Part shown: piece by piece, positions 14,493-22,375 of the stretch
Numbering within the stretch: position 1 is the first letter of the stretch
Layout of the letters: each line of letters opens with the position of its first letter
Source of the DNA: Laspinema olomoucense D3b
GTDB taxonomy: Bacteria; Cyanobacteriota; Cyanobacteriia; Cyanobacteriales; Laspinemataceae
DNA length: 64,000 bases
Reading direction: 5' to 3'
Assembly: GCF_025370785.1 (NCBI RefSeq)
Contig: NZ_JAMXFA010000006.1
Location: 94,924-158,923 of the forward strand
The notes under the pieces: generated by a model
The model's input: the letters and a program-made list of their open reading frames with translations, nothing else
Told to the model about the DNA's origin: nothing
Database searches by the model: none
Program-made: the position numbers and the translations under genes

Positions 14493-15794
14493 ATGCTGCG
14501 AATCATTACACAGCGGGCTGAGGCACAAGCTGAACTGCGGCGCATCTGCGATCGCACCCACGACGACCAAGTTGTCCATAAAGAGGCAACGGTTCGGGAA
14601 GTGCTCCAAGCGGTCAAACGCCAAGGCGATCGCTCACTCTTGCATTATACGGCTGAGTTCGACGGGCAATCCTTAAAGCCCGAAGACCTGCGCGTGAGCG
14701 GATCCGAATTGGATGCCGCCTATCAGCAGGTGTCAAAAGAACTCCTAGACGCCATTTGCTTGGCAAAGCAGAACATTGAAGCGTTCCATCGTCAGCGCGT
14801 CCCCAAATCTTGGGTGCAATTTGGGGAAGATGAGGTGGTGCTGGGTAAACGTTATACCCCCGTAGATCGAGCGGGGCTTTACGTTCCGGGGGGGCGGGCC
14901 GCCTACCCCAGTACCGTGCTGATGAATGCAATTCCGGCTCAGGTCGCTGGGGTCCCCCGGATTGTGATCTGCACCCCTCCGGGACCGGAAAAAACCGTCA
15001 ACCCAGCGGTCCTGGTGGCGGCTCAGGAAGCGGGAATCCAGGAAATTTATCGGGTGGGGGGCGCTCAGGCGATCGCCGCCTTAGCCTATGGTACGGAAAC
15101 CATCCCTAAAGTGGATGTGATTACCGGCCCGGGTAACATTTATGTCACCTTGGCGAAAAAGCAGGTCTTTGGAACCGTGGGTATTGACTCCTTAGCCGGT
15201 CCCTCGGAAGTCCTGATTATTGCCGATTCCCAAGGCAATCCTGCTCATATCGCCACGGATTTACTGGCACAAGCTGAACATGACCCCCTCGCCGCCGCGA
15301 TTCTGATTACCACCGATGCTCAGATCGCTCGCAAGGTCGTCGCTGAAGTCGAGGACCAACTGATTGATCACCCACGCCGGACCCTCACCGAAAAGGCGAT
15401 CGCCCATTACGGTGTCGTCATTGTGGTTGATTCCCTGCAAATTGCCGCCGAACTCTCCAATGAATTTGCCCCAGAACACCTGGAACTCGAAGTCAGCGAC
15501 CCTTGGGATTTACTGGAGTCGATTCGTCATGCTGGTGCCATCTTCCTCGGGAACTCCACCCCTGAAGCTGTCGGCGATTACCTCGCAGGCCCTAACCATA
15601 CCCTTCCCACCTCGGGATCGGCTCGTTATGCCTCAGCTTTGGGGGTGGAAACCTTTATGAAACACTCCAGTTTGATTCAATATTCTCCCAAGGCACTCCA
15701 GAAGGTCGCCAGTGCGATTGATGTGCTCACGAAAGCCGAAGGTTTACCCTCTCATGGGGATTCGGTCCGGAAGCGCATTAAAGATGGCCCCTAG
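14493..15794 (+). CDS. hisD: Histidinol dehydrogenase
   Basis: The protein has 433 residues, full length. It catalyses the last two steps of histidine synthesis, L-histidinol to L-histidine with NAD, using a zinc ion. Visible family blocks are [53 protein letters not shown] with the zinc-site histidine, [10 protein letters not shown] and [20 protein letters not shown]. The gene stands alone, as his genes are scattered in cyanobacteria. The transcript ends at a clear intrinsic terminator about 100 bp downstream. Confidence 0.98.
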   Translation: MLRIITQRAEAQAELRRICDRTHDDQVVHKEATVREVLQAVKRQGDRSLLHYTAEFDGQSLKPEDLRVSGSELDAAYQQVSKELLDAICLAKQNIEAFHRQRVPKSWVQFGEDEVVLGKRYTPVDRAGLYVPGGRAAYPSTVLMNAIPAQVAGVPRIVICTPPGPEKTVNPAVLVAAQEAGIQEIYRVGGAQAIAALAYGTETIPKVDVITGPGNIYVTLAKKQVFGTVGIDSLAGPSEVLIIADSQGNPAHIATDLLAQAEHDPLAAAILITTDAQIARKVVAEVEDQLIDHPRRTLTEKAIAHYGVVIVVDSLQIAAELSNEFAPEHLELEVSDPWDLLESIRHAGAIFLGNSTPEAVGDYLAGPNHTLPTSGSARYASALGVETFMKHSSLIQYSPKALQKVASAIDVLTKAEGLPSHGDSVRKRIKDGP

Positions 15795-15895
15795 CTGTTG
15801 TGGTCGATGGTTTTCACCCGAACCCCAGGGGCGATCGCCTCGGGACAGCGAGGGCCATCGACTCTATATCCTTTAGATCCGTTAGATAATTTTCT

Positions 15896-15921
15896 GCCGA
15901 CAGTGACAGGTCGGCTTTTTT
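15896..15921 (+). terminator. Intrinsic terminator of hisD
   Basis: A GCCGAC/GTCGGC stem with an 8-nt loop is followed directly by TTTTTT. It is the best classical rho-independent terminator in the first half of the window. Confidence 0.85.
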
Positions 15922-16019
15922 ATGGGATGAACTGCCCAAACCCCAGGCGATCGCCCCTGGTGTTCGGCTCATAGCGCAACCCTCCCCAGATCACCTGCAC
16001 TATTTAAAAACAATTCAAA

Positions 16020-16049
16020 TTGTTTGTCCCTAAGCATTAACACTATAAT
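16020..16049 (+). promoter_or_regulatory. Sigma-70 type promoter of the universal stress protein gene
   Basis: TTGTTT (16020-16025), an 18-bp spacer and a perfect TATAAT (16044-16049) precede the start codon by about 115 bp, implying a leader of roughly 105 nt. Confidence 0.6.
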
Positions 16050-16163
16050 GCCGCTAAACTAAGCGTTGAGGCGATTTTCACGGCGGAAATATTTTTTCCC
16101 CTAGGATTGAAGCCGGTTGCCCAAACTTGAAGGTTGCAAATCGCGAATTAGGAGATCGGCATT

Positions 16164-16607
16164 ATGATTAGTACCATTCTTGTAGCACTTGATGGTTCGG
16201 ATTTATCAGAGCAAGTCATTGCGACCTTGCATAACCTGAAGCTCGAAACCATGACTCAAGTCATTCTGGCTCATGTGATGTCCAAGCCGACATCGGATTT
16301 GGATGTCCTGGCGGATAGACCCCAAGTCGAAACGGAAGATATCCCGTATCGGGCTATTGAAAAAAAACTTCAATCCTATCAAGAAAAAATTCCTTGTAAA
16401 ACTGAACTGGAAATTGTCACCGGAGATCCATCGGAAGAAATTGTCCGCTTGGCTAATATTTATCAGGCTGATTTAATTTTAATTGGCAGCCGAGGCTTAA
16501 CCGGAATGAAGCGAATTTTACAGGGTTCTGTGAGCTCTCAAGTGGTAACTGATGCCTCTTGTTCGGTTCTTGTTGTTAAGCCAGTCTTACCTGCCCAGGG
16601 AAAATAA
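16164..16607 (+). CDS. Universal stress protein (UspA family)
   Basis: The protein has 147 residues and one Usp domain. The N-terminal strand ILVALDGSDLSEQ and the C-terminal nucleotide-binding signature GSRGLTGMKRILQGSVS (G-x2-G-x9-G-S pattern) indicate an ATP-binding subtype. Such proteins are small cytosolic dimers linked to stress and energy status; the exact role is unknown. It is monocistronic, preceded by a good promoter and followed by a 9-bp hairpin. Confidence 0.93.
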   Translation: MISTILVALDGSDLSEQVIATLHNLKLETMTQVILAHVMSKPTSDLDVLADRPQVETEDIPYRAIEKKLQSYQEKIPCKTELEIVTGDPSEEIVRLANIYQADLILIGSRGLTGMKRILQGSVSSQVVTDASCSVLVVKPVLPAQGK

Positions 16608-16623
16608 GAAACTGGATTTCTTG

Positions 16624-16644
16624 CCCAGAAACCCGGTTTCTGGG
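16624..16644 (+). terminator. Hairpin after the universal stress protein gene
   Basis: CCCAGAAAC-CCG-GTTTCTGGG is a perfect 9-bp stem 17 bp after the stop, with no U-tract. The GAAACCCGGTTTC core recurs in altered form near 40.6 and 54.3 kb, so this may be a dispersed repeat used as a 3' end. Confidence 0.5.
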
Positions 16645-16782
16645 ATGACTGAAACGAGGCTTTAGGAATTTCCATAAAAAAAGTTCTGCATTAGAGGTTT
16701 CGCAGAACTCAAAAAGCCGATTGGGGTTATGAAGGGGGGTTGGGGGGATCTCTGATAGAAGATTTTATTTTTTGGAGTTACG

Positions 16783-17178
16783 TTACCGGGAAACAGCCTT
16801 AGTCTGAGCGACAAACTCTCGCAGACGCAGTAAATTCATCGTATGGCTTAAATTCAGCGGGAGTAAGGAGACCCCTTCTAGGCGGGACTGTACCCAACCC
16901 TCCCCCCAGTACCATTCGTGGAATCCATCAATGCCGCCACTCAATAAGAGTCGCAGACAATTGGGGTCAGCACGTTCTACGAAATGTCGAACCGCCAAGG
17001 GACCCAGAGAAATGGTAAAGGTGACACCGGAATGCAACTCTTCCGGCAGGGGTGTAGAGAAGCGTTGGGTCCATAACCATTCTTGGAGGCGATCGCGGCG
17101 TAGGAGACTGTCGCGAATCACTGTTTCTGGTGCGTCTACTTCGATTCTCAGATGAGCTTGTTGAAAACTGCCTAACAT
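16783..17178 (-). CDS. Conserved hypothetical protein, SRPBCC-like
   Basis: The protein has 131 residues with no catalytic motif I recognise. The pattern of short strands, a central GGIDGFHEWYWGEG segment and a C-terminal helix ending in VAQTKAVSR recalls START/SRPBCC polyketide-cyclase-like folds, with the N-terminal AHLRIEVDAPETVIRDSL as a typical first strand and helix. This is fold-level inference only. It is divergent from hslO, separated by a G-rich repeat tract. Codon use and HIP1 content look native. Confidence 0.7.
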   Translation of the reverse strand: MLGSFQQAHLRIEVDAPETVIRDSLLRRDRLQEWLWTQRFSTPLPEELHSGVTFTISLGPLAVRHFVERADPNCLRLLLSGGIDGFHEWYWGEGWVQSRLEGVSLLPLNLSHTMNLLRLREFVAQTKAVSR

Positions 17179-17225
17179 AGTTGAGGTTGACTGCCTGTGG
17201 TGGTTTTCCCTTTTAGTATGGCAGA

Positions 17226-17428
17226 CGAGGCGAGGGGAGATGGGGTGGATGGGGGAGATGGGGTGGATGGGGGAGATGGGGTGGATGGGGGAGATGGGGT
17301 GGATGGGGGAGATGGGGGAGATAAGGCAACTTCTTCCTTCCCCTGCTTCCCCTGCTTCCCCATCTCGATGGCGGTCTCCCCTATCTCCCCCATCCTCCCC
17401 ATCTCGATGGCGGTCTCCCCATCTCCCC
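17226..17428. repeat. 18-bp G-rich tandem repeat with C-rich inverted arm
   Basis: Four tandem 18-bp units, TGGGGTGGATGGGGGAGA, lie at about 17240-17311. A pyrimidine arm follows (about 17339-17428) that contains two copies of a 21-bp unit starting CATCTCGATGGCGG. The arms can pair partly. ORFs across this tract are repeats, not genes. It fills the divergent region between the SRPBCC-like gene and hslO, so it must flank their promoters. Confidence 0.85.
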
Positions 17429-17476
17429 TTTTACAATAAAGTTGAGATGACTTGTGAAGAATTGTAAGGTTTTGGC

Positions 17477-18373
17477 ATGGTAGATCAACTGATTAGAGCA
17501 ACGGCAGCGGATGGAGGGATTAGAGCAGTTGGGGTGATTACCACGCGGTTGACGGAAGAGGCGCGGCAGCGGCATGGTCTCTCCTACGTGGCCACGGCGG
17601 CCCTAGGACGTACTCTATCCTCGGGATTACTCCTCGCCTCTAGTATGAAGCGACCGGGATCGCGAGTGAATATTCGGATTAAAGGCAATGGACCATTAGG
17701 CGGGATTTTAGTGGATGCGGGATTAGATGGAACAGTGCGCGGGTATGTGGATAATCCCGAGATAGAATTGCCGCCGAATGCGATCGGCAAGCTGGATGTG
17801 GGGGGTGCAGTCGGAAATGATGGATATCTCTACATCGTCCGAGATGTGGGATATGGTTACCCCTATTCGAGTACGGTGGAACTGGTTTCTGGGGAAATCG
17901 GGGATGATATTGCTCATTATCTAGTGACTTCAGAACAGACGCCTTCGGCCCTGGTGGTGGGGGTGTTTGTAGAGGCGGCAGGGGTCCAAGCTTCGGGAGG
18001 CATTTTGTTGCAGGTGATGCCGAAAGCGGCAACGGATGAGGAACTCGTGGCGCTGTTGGAATCCCGGGTTGCTAGTCTATCGGGATTTACTCCTTTATTA
18101 CAAGCGGGTAAATCCCTGCCTGATATTTTCGAGCAACTGCTTGGAGATATGGGGTTAAATATTTTACCCGAGAGACAACTGGTGCGCTTCCACTGCGGAT
18201 GCTCTCATCAACGGATGTTAGGGGCGTTGAAGTTGCTGGGGGAAGAAGAGCTTCAGGACATGATCGAGAAAGATGATGGTGCTGAGGCGATTTGTCACTT
18301 CTGTGGGGAAGTTTACACCGCCAGTCGAGATCAACTTACGGAACTGATTGGGACTTTGCAAGTAGAGTCGTGA
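17477..18373 (+). CDS. hslO: Hsp33 redox-regulated chaperone
   Basis: The protein has 298 residues, normal length. Hsp33 is a cytosolic holdase switched on by oxidation. The N-terminal domain starts DQLIRATAADGGIRAVGV. The C-terminal redox switch carries the four zinc cysteines as HCGCSHQ and CHFCGEVY (CxC ... CxxC), so it should be redox-competent. The start is ATG at 17477, shortly after an AT-rich stretch that follows the G-rich repeat. It is monocistronic. No heat-shock element such as CIRCE was found upstream. Confidence 0.96.
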   Translation: MVDQLIRATAADGGIRAVGVITTRLTEEARQRHGLSYVATAALGRTLSSGLLLASSMKRPGSRVNIRIKGNGPLGGILVDAGLDGTVRGYVDNPEIELPPNAIGKLDVGGAVGNDGYLYIVRDVGYGYPYSSTVELVSGEIGDDIAHYLVTSEQTPSALVVGVFVEAAGVQASGGILLQVMPKAATDEELVALLESRVASLSGFTPLLQAGKSLPDIFEQLLGDMGLNILPERQLVRFHCGCSHQRMLGALKLLGEEELQDMIEKDDGAEAICHFCGEVYTASRDQLTELIGTLQVES

Positions 18374-19009
18374 TGGGGGCGATCGCCTAACTGTTACTGA
18401 ACCCCCATCTCTCCAATTCATGCCGAGTATGGGGGTCCAGTAAGGGTTAGAAACCAGATTTCTAGTCCAGATTGGCGGCTAAGAGGTATAAATTTTGTAC
18501 AGAAACAGGGTTTCTAACCTCTAGGGAGTGCAGTCCTAGGGGGAAGTTTTTTTGAAAGTGGGGATCGCAACTGAAAATAACATGAGAAGATAAGAAGCAA
18601 TGAATCAATCGGTTTGACCACTCCAAGGGAGAACGGTTTGTCCTTTCTTGTCAGATGCGGTAACTCGGCTAATCGGGAATAAGCTGTTTTTCAGGATTCG
18701 AGCTACTGGGTTAAGGTCTCTGGGTACTGGGCATCTACAGATTATCAAGGACAAGAAGGATAGACAAAACCGGAAAGGCGGGGGGTGCAGATGTAGATCC
18801 GCCTAGAAGGAAACGGGAGATCAGCGAACGGCGTTGCCAAAAAAGCTCTAGCACTCTTAACCTAAACAATTCTTGGTGCTAGATTGAGGAAAATATAACC
18901 GGCTTTTATGGAACCTAATACTTAGGTTTTGGAACTGTGGCCGAATCGTAAAACCTGTCTTTCTAAAACAGCCAAGCAAGACTGACGCAAGAGTGTTTTC
19001 GGGTGGGCT
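18374..19009. other. Gene-free spacer with fold-back repeats
   Basis: About 640 bp have no credible gene. They contain the 75-bp fold-back element at 18445-18519 and an 8-bp inverted repeat TCTAGCAC/GTGCTAGA at 18847-18883. The promoter of the following membrane protein should lie here but was not identified. Confidence 0.5.
18445..18519. repeat. MITE-like fold-back element
   Basis: Perfect 11-bp terminal inverted repeats, GGTTAGAAACC and GGTTTCTAACC, enclose 53 bp. There is no coding capacity. Size and structure suit a small miniature inverted-repeat element; no target-site duplication is obvious. Confidence 0.5.
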
Positions 19010-21304
19010 ATGACTAAAGATCGCAAATTTCCAGAGCAGTGGCCTAAAGCCCAGCCGTCGGAGTCCGGACAACCGAACTCGTCGGCGAAAATGCCTGCAT
19101 CGTCCCTGTCTAGGTTCCAAGGGAGTGCTGCTGGGGCGGGTTCTCGCCCGGGTTCCTATCTGCACCTGCCGCCTTCGACTTCGGAGGTATCCTCCGGACG
19201 AGAAGCAATCGATCGCGCGGGGTCTGGCAAGCAGAAGCGCTGGGGACAGAGTACGAGGGCAGAACAAGTGTCTAGTCAAGGCGATCGAGACCCTGCATCC
19301 TTCGATCGCAGTCTGCATGGGTGGCTCAAATGGCTAACAAATTGGCAGATCTGGGCGCTGCTGACCTTTCTGTTGACCGCAGGACTGGGGGGAACAGCGC
19401 TACTGATGTTATTGCGCCTTCCGGCAATGCCCAATTGTGGAGACAGTGCCTGGACTTCGGGTTCGGAACATTTGTACTGTGCTCAACAATCGGCGAGCGA
19501 GCAAACGGTAGATGGGTTGTTGCGGGCGATCGCTGAGGTGCATCAACTTCCGGAAGACCACCCCCTACGTCCGGAAATCAATCGTCAGATTGAAAAATGG
19601 GCAGGACAGTTACTGGATTTAGCTGAGAAAATATTTAATGAAGGGAAACTGACGGAAGCGATCGCCTCTGCCCGTCAGATTCCTAGCAATACGACCGCTG
19701 CTGGTTTAGTCGAAGAACGAATTACTCGCTGGCAGTCTATCTGGAATGAGGCGGAAAAGCTTTATAAAAATGCTGAGTCCGAGTTGGAAAAGGAGAACTG
19801 GAACCAAGCTCTGGGCTATATGCGACAACTACTTTCCGTGGAAAATACTTACTGGGAAACGGTGCGCTATGATAGCCTGAATGAACTGATCCGGGTCACT
19901 CAGCGAGAAGGTCAAACTTTGGACAAAGCCCGCAGTTTAGCGGAACAAGGTGAACTCAAAAATATCCAGGAAGCGATCGCCCTGGTAGATAAAATTGAAC
20001 CCCAGAGCAAGTTATATAAAAAATCTCGGTCTTTAGCTACTGACCTGGCTAAGCAAATCCTCGCATTAGCCCGCAAAAATGGTGAGGACCAGAAGTGGGA
20101 AGATGCCATTTACATTGCTCGCCAAGTTCCCAATAACAGTTCGGTAAAAAAAGAGGCGGAGGATTTCATCGAACTGACTCGGGCTAGATCCATTGCCACT
20201 CGGGTAACGGTCCGCTCTTTGGAAGATGCGATCGCCAAGGCTCAAGTGATTGGACCCGATCGCCCCTTGTACCTGGAAGCCAAACGTTTAATCTCTCAGT
20301 GGCAGGATAGCATCAAAGATGTGGCCTACCTAGAACAAGCACGGAATCTGGCCACGTCGGGGAATGTTAACAATTTGCGCTCGGCGATCGCTCAAGCTCA
20401 ACTGGTCAGTCGCAGCAATCTGGTCTGGGATCGAGCGCAGGAGGAAATTAATACGTGGCAAAGTCAGATTGAGGAGACCGAAGACGGACCCTATCTGCGA
20501 CAAGCTGAACAACTTGCCAGTTACGGCGATCGCGCTTCGTTGCAAGCGGCAATTGATACCGCCAGAAATGTGGGTTCAGGACGGGCATTGTCTGATGAGG
20601 CCCAGGAAAAAATTCAGGGGTGGAATCAGCAAATTCAACGACTGGAAGACCAACCCATCTTAGACCGAGCCTGGAATTTGGCTCAATGGGGAAATCTCAA
20701 TGGGGCGATCGCCACGGCCCAAGCTATTCGTCCCGGTCGATTGCTCTACAACGAGGCCCAGTCGGCAATTCAAACCTGGCAGCAGGAAGGTAGCGATCGC
20801 CAACTCCTAGACCGCGCCTATCAGCTTGGAGATTCTTCTCAAAGCCCCGAACGGTTGATGCAGGCAATGGATTTGGCGAATCAAGTCTCTTCTAAATCTA
20901 ATTTACGCTTTAGCGCCGATGCGGCGATTCAAGACTGGAGTCAACGGATTTTGGCACTGGCCCAACAACGTTCTCTGGAGAATCTTCCGCAAGCGATCGA
21001 ACTGGCTCGGATGATTCCATTTTATTCCAATCTGTATAACCAGGCACGGCAAGAAGTTGAGGCATGGGAAACCATTCTGAATCCGCCTCCAGTGCGCGCC
21101 CAGGAAACCAGTCCAGGGGTGAGCAACTCCAGTCCCCGCACTCCTCCCCTCCCCCAAGAAACTTCTACGGACTGGACAAATCCTGCCGTCTCCCCTTCGG
21201 TATCCGCACCAAACCCGGCTGAGATGCCGACCACTTCTGCGCCGACTATGCCCATCGAGGCCCGTGAGGGCATGGGGAGAGATTCTCAGTCCGACCCTAA
21301 TTGA
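19010..21304 (+). CDS. Membrane-anchored helical-repeat protein of unknown function
   Basis: The protein has 764 residues. Residues 1-108 are polar and low-complexity; about 113-136 is a single transmembrane helix; about 165-690 is a long helical repeat region; and about 695-764 is a Pro/Ser/Thr-rich tail. The repeats are about 45-55 residues with the pattern A-x2-LA-x2-G-x4-L-x2-AI-x2-A-x2-V ... A-x3-I-x2-W, clearest at residues 430-640. They resemble TPR-like solenoids. Homologues in cyanobacteria are often labelled chromosome-segregation ATPase, but no P-loop is present. It is probably a scaffold with its repeats outside the cytoplasm or in the periplasm; topology is inferred. Confidence 0.8.
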   Translation: MTKDRKFPEQWPKAQPSESGQPNSSAKMPASSLSRFQGSAAGAGSRPGSYLHLPPSTSEVSSGREAIDRAGSGKQKRWGQSTRAEQVSSQGDRDPASFDRSLHGWLKWLTNWQIWALLTFLLTAGLGGTALLMLLRLPAMPNCGDSAWTSGSEHLYCAQQSASEQTVDGLLRAIAEVHQLPEDHPLRPEINRQIEKWAGQLLDLAEKIFNEGKLTEAIASARQIPSNTTAAGLVEERITRWQSIWNEAEKLYKNAESELEKENWNQALGYMRQLLSVENTYWETVRYDSLNELIRVTQREGQTLDKARSLAEQGELKNIQEAIALVDKIEPQSKLYKKSRSLATDLAKQILALARKNGEDQKWEDAIYIARQVPNNSSVKKEAEDFIELTRARSIATRVTVRSLEDAIAKAQVIGPDRPLYLEAKRLISQWQDSIKDVAYLEQARNLATSGNVNNLRSAIAQAQLVSRSNLVWDRAQEEINTWQSQIEETEDGPYLRQAEQLASYGDRASLQAAIDTARNVGSGRALSDEAQEKIQGWNQQIQRLEDQPILDRAWNLAQWGNLNGAIATAQAIRPGRLLYNEAQSAIQTWQQEGSDRQLLDRAYQLGDSSQSPERLMQAMDLANQVSSKSNLRFSADAAIQDWSQRILALAQQRSLENLPQAIELARMIPFYSNLYNQARQEVEAWETILNPPPVRAQETSPGVSNSSPRTPPLPQETSTDWTNPAVSPSVSAPNPAEMPTTSAPTMPIEAREGMGRDSQSDPN

Positions 21305-22375
21305 ACCGATTGAGTCATTAATCCCGCAAGCGGGGGCCACTTCCGGTCCTCTCCCGAACATCCAGGGGAGAGGGCCGAAAGTCTTTCCGGGGTGGATTAA
21401 ATCCCGTGATTGGTACAAAACCTAAACTTGCAAGCGTTCTGGGGTGTTCTCTTCAATTTTAAGTGGAAAGGGGTGATCTAAACCCGGATAGTCATCCTAA
21501 ATTCCTGACTCTTTTTACCCTGAAGATGAGGCTGTACCTTCCCGACCTTTAAAAATTCTTAACAATAAACCCGAGAATAAAATCTGTAAAGTAGGGTATA
21601 ATTATAAGATTATAGGCAGCAAATTTCTGGCTAAAATCTCACCTCAAAATCATAATTCAGCAGGTTGAATGAGTTAGAAAGCCTGCGAGTTTTGCGATAT
21701 AAAAATTAGGGGTGCTTCTGGAGGTGATCCAGAAAGAGAAATCTAGTCCAGCTCAGGGGGATATAGCTGATGTTGCAGCAGTTGGATAATTACGGAGGGG
21801 GGCTTTTCCACGGGAGATTGCCCCTGGGTTGTGTGCGCGAATGAAACTCGTGGCGGATAGAAAAACAGATTTAGAGGGAAGAAGGACAGCGGATGCAGCA
21901 GTTTGGATCTGGGGTGGCGATCGCAGTCCTCTCCCCGGAATCTCAGGGGTGGCGGAGGGCAACCTGAAGCGCGATCGCCATCGGGTTGGAGAAGAGTGCA
22001 GTCGGCCTAAATATCTCGCCATTTTCAGGCGCAACCGCTACTCTAGAATAAGGAAGCACCGCTTTAGACCCTTCTTGCCCATCGACCTCGATCAGTCTTG
22101 CGCGGCGCTGTTGGTGCTTTTTTCAATCCGAGATAGGGGAGTTCATGTTAGCCAAGATAACCGTTTATGCACAATCGTCCTGAGTACCATTCCCATAGTA
22201 AACCTTTACCGCTGTGAATGTAGTCGCCACTCAACATACACCCTAAATAGTAATGCATCGTCTGATGAGAAAATTCGCATCCGAAAGGAATTTCATAAAG
22301 CGGTTATTCCTGAAAATTAGCCCGAGTCTCAAGACATTTATTTCCCTGTATTTCCAGTCAAAAGGGAAGCAGAAA
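21305..22375. other. 1.07-kb spacer without a convincing gene
   Basis: A reading frame of 163 codons (21829-22320) has no recognisable domain, odd composition and overlaps the metalloprotease leader, so it is not called. A TATAAT at about 21597 lies in an AT-rich block (21540-21640) that could carry a promoter. The right third is the probable leader of the metalloprotease gene. Confidence 0.5.

Larger units (their letters stand above)
15795..16163. other. Spacer between hisD and the stress protein gene
   Basis: It holds the hisD terminator (15896-15921) and the promoter of the downstream universal stress protein gene (16020-16049). It contains HIP1 octamers and no gene. Confidence 0.7.

Noticed and set aside
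17197-17467. Asp/Gly-rich and Trp/Met/Gly-rich frames
   Set aside because: They translate the 18-bp G-rich tandem repeat.
21829-22320. 163-codon frame upstream of the metalloprotease
   Set aside because: No domain or composition of a real protein, Arg/Cys-rich and mixed, and it runs into the metalloprotease leader and signal-peptide start.
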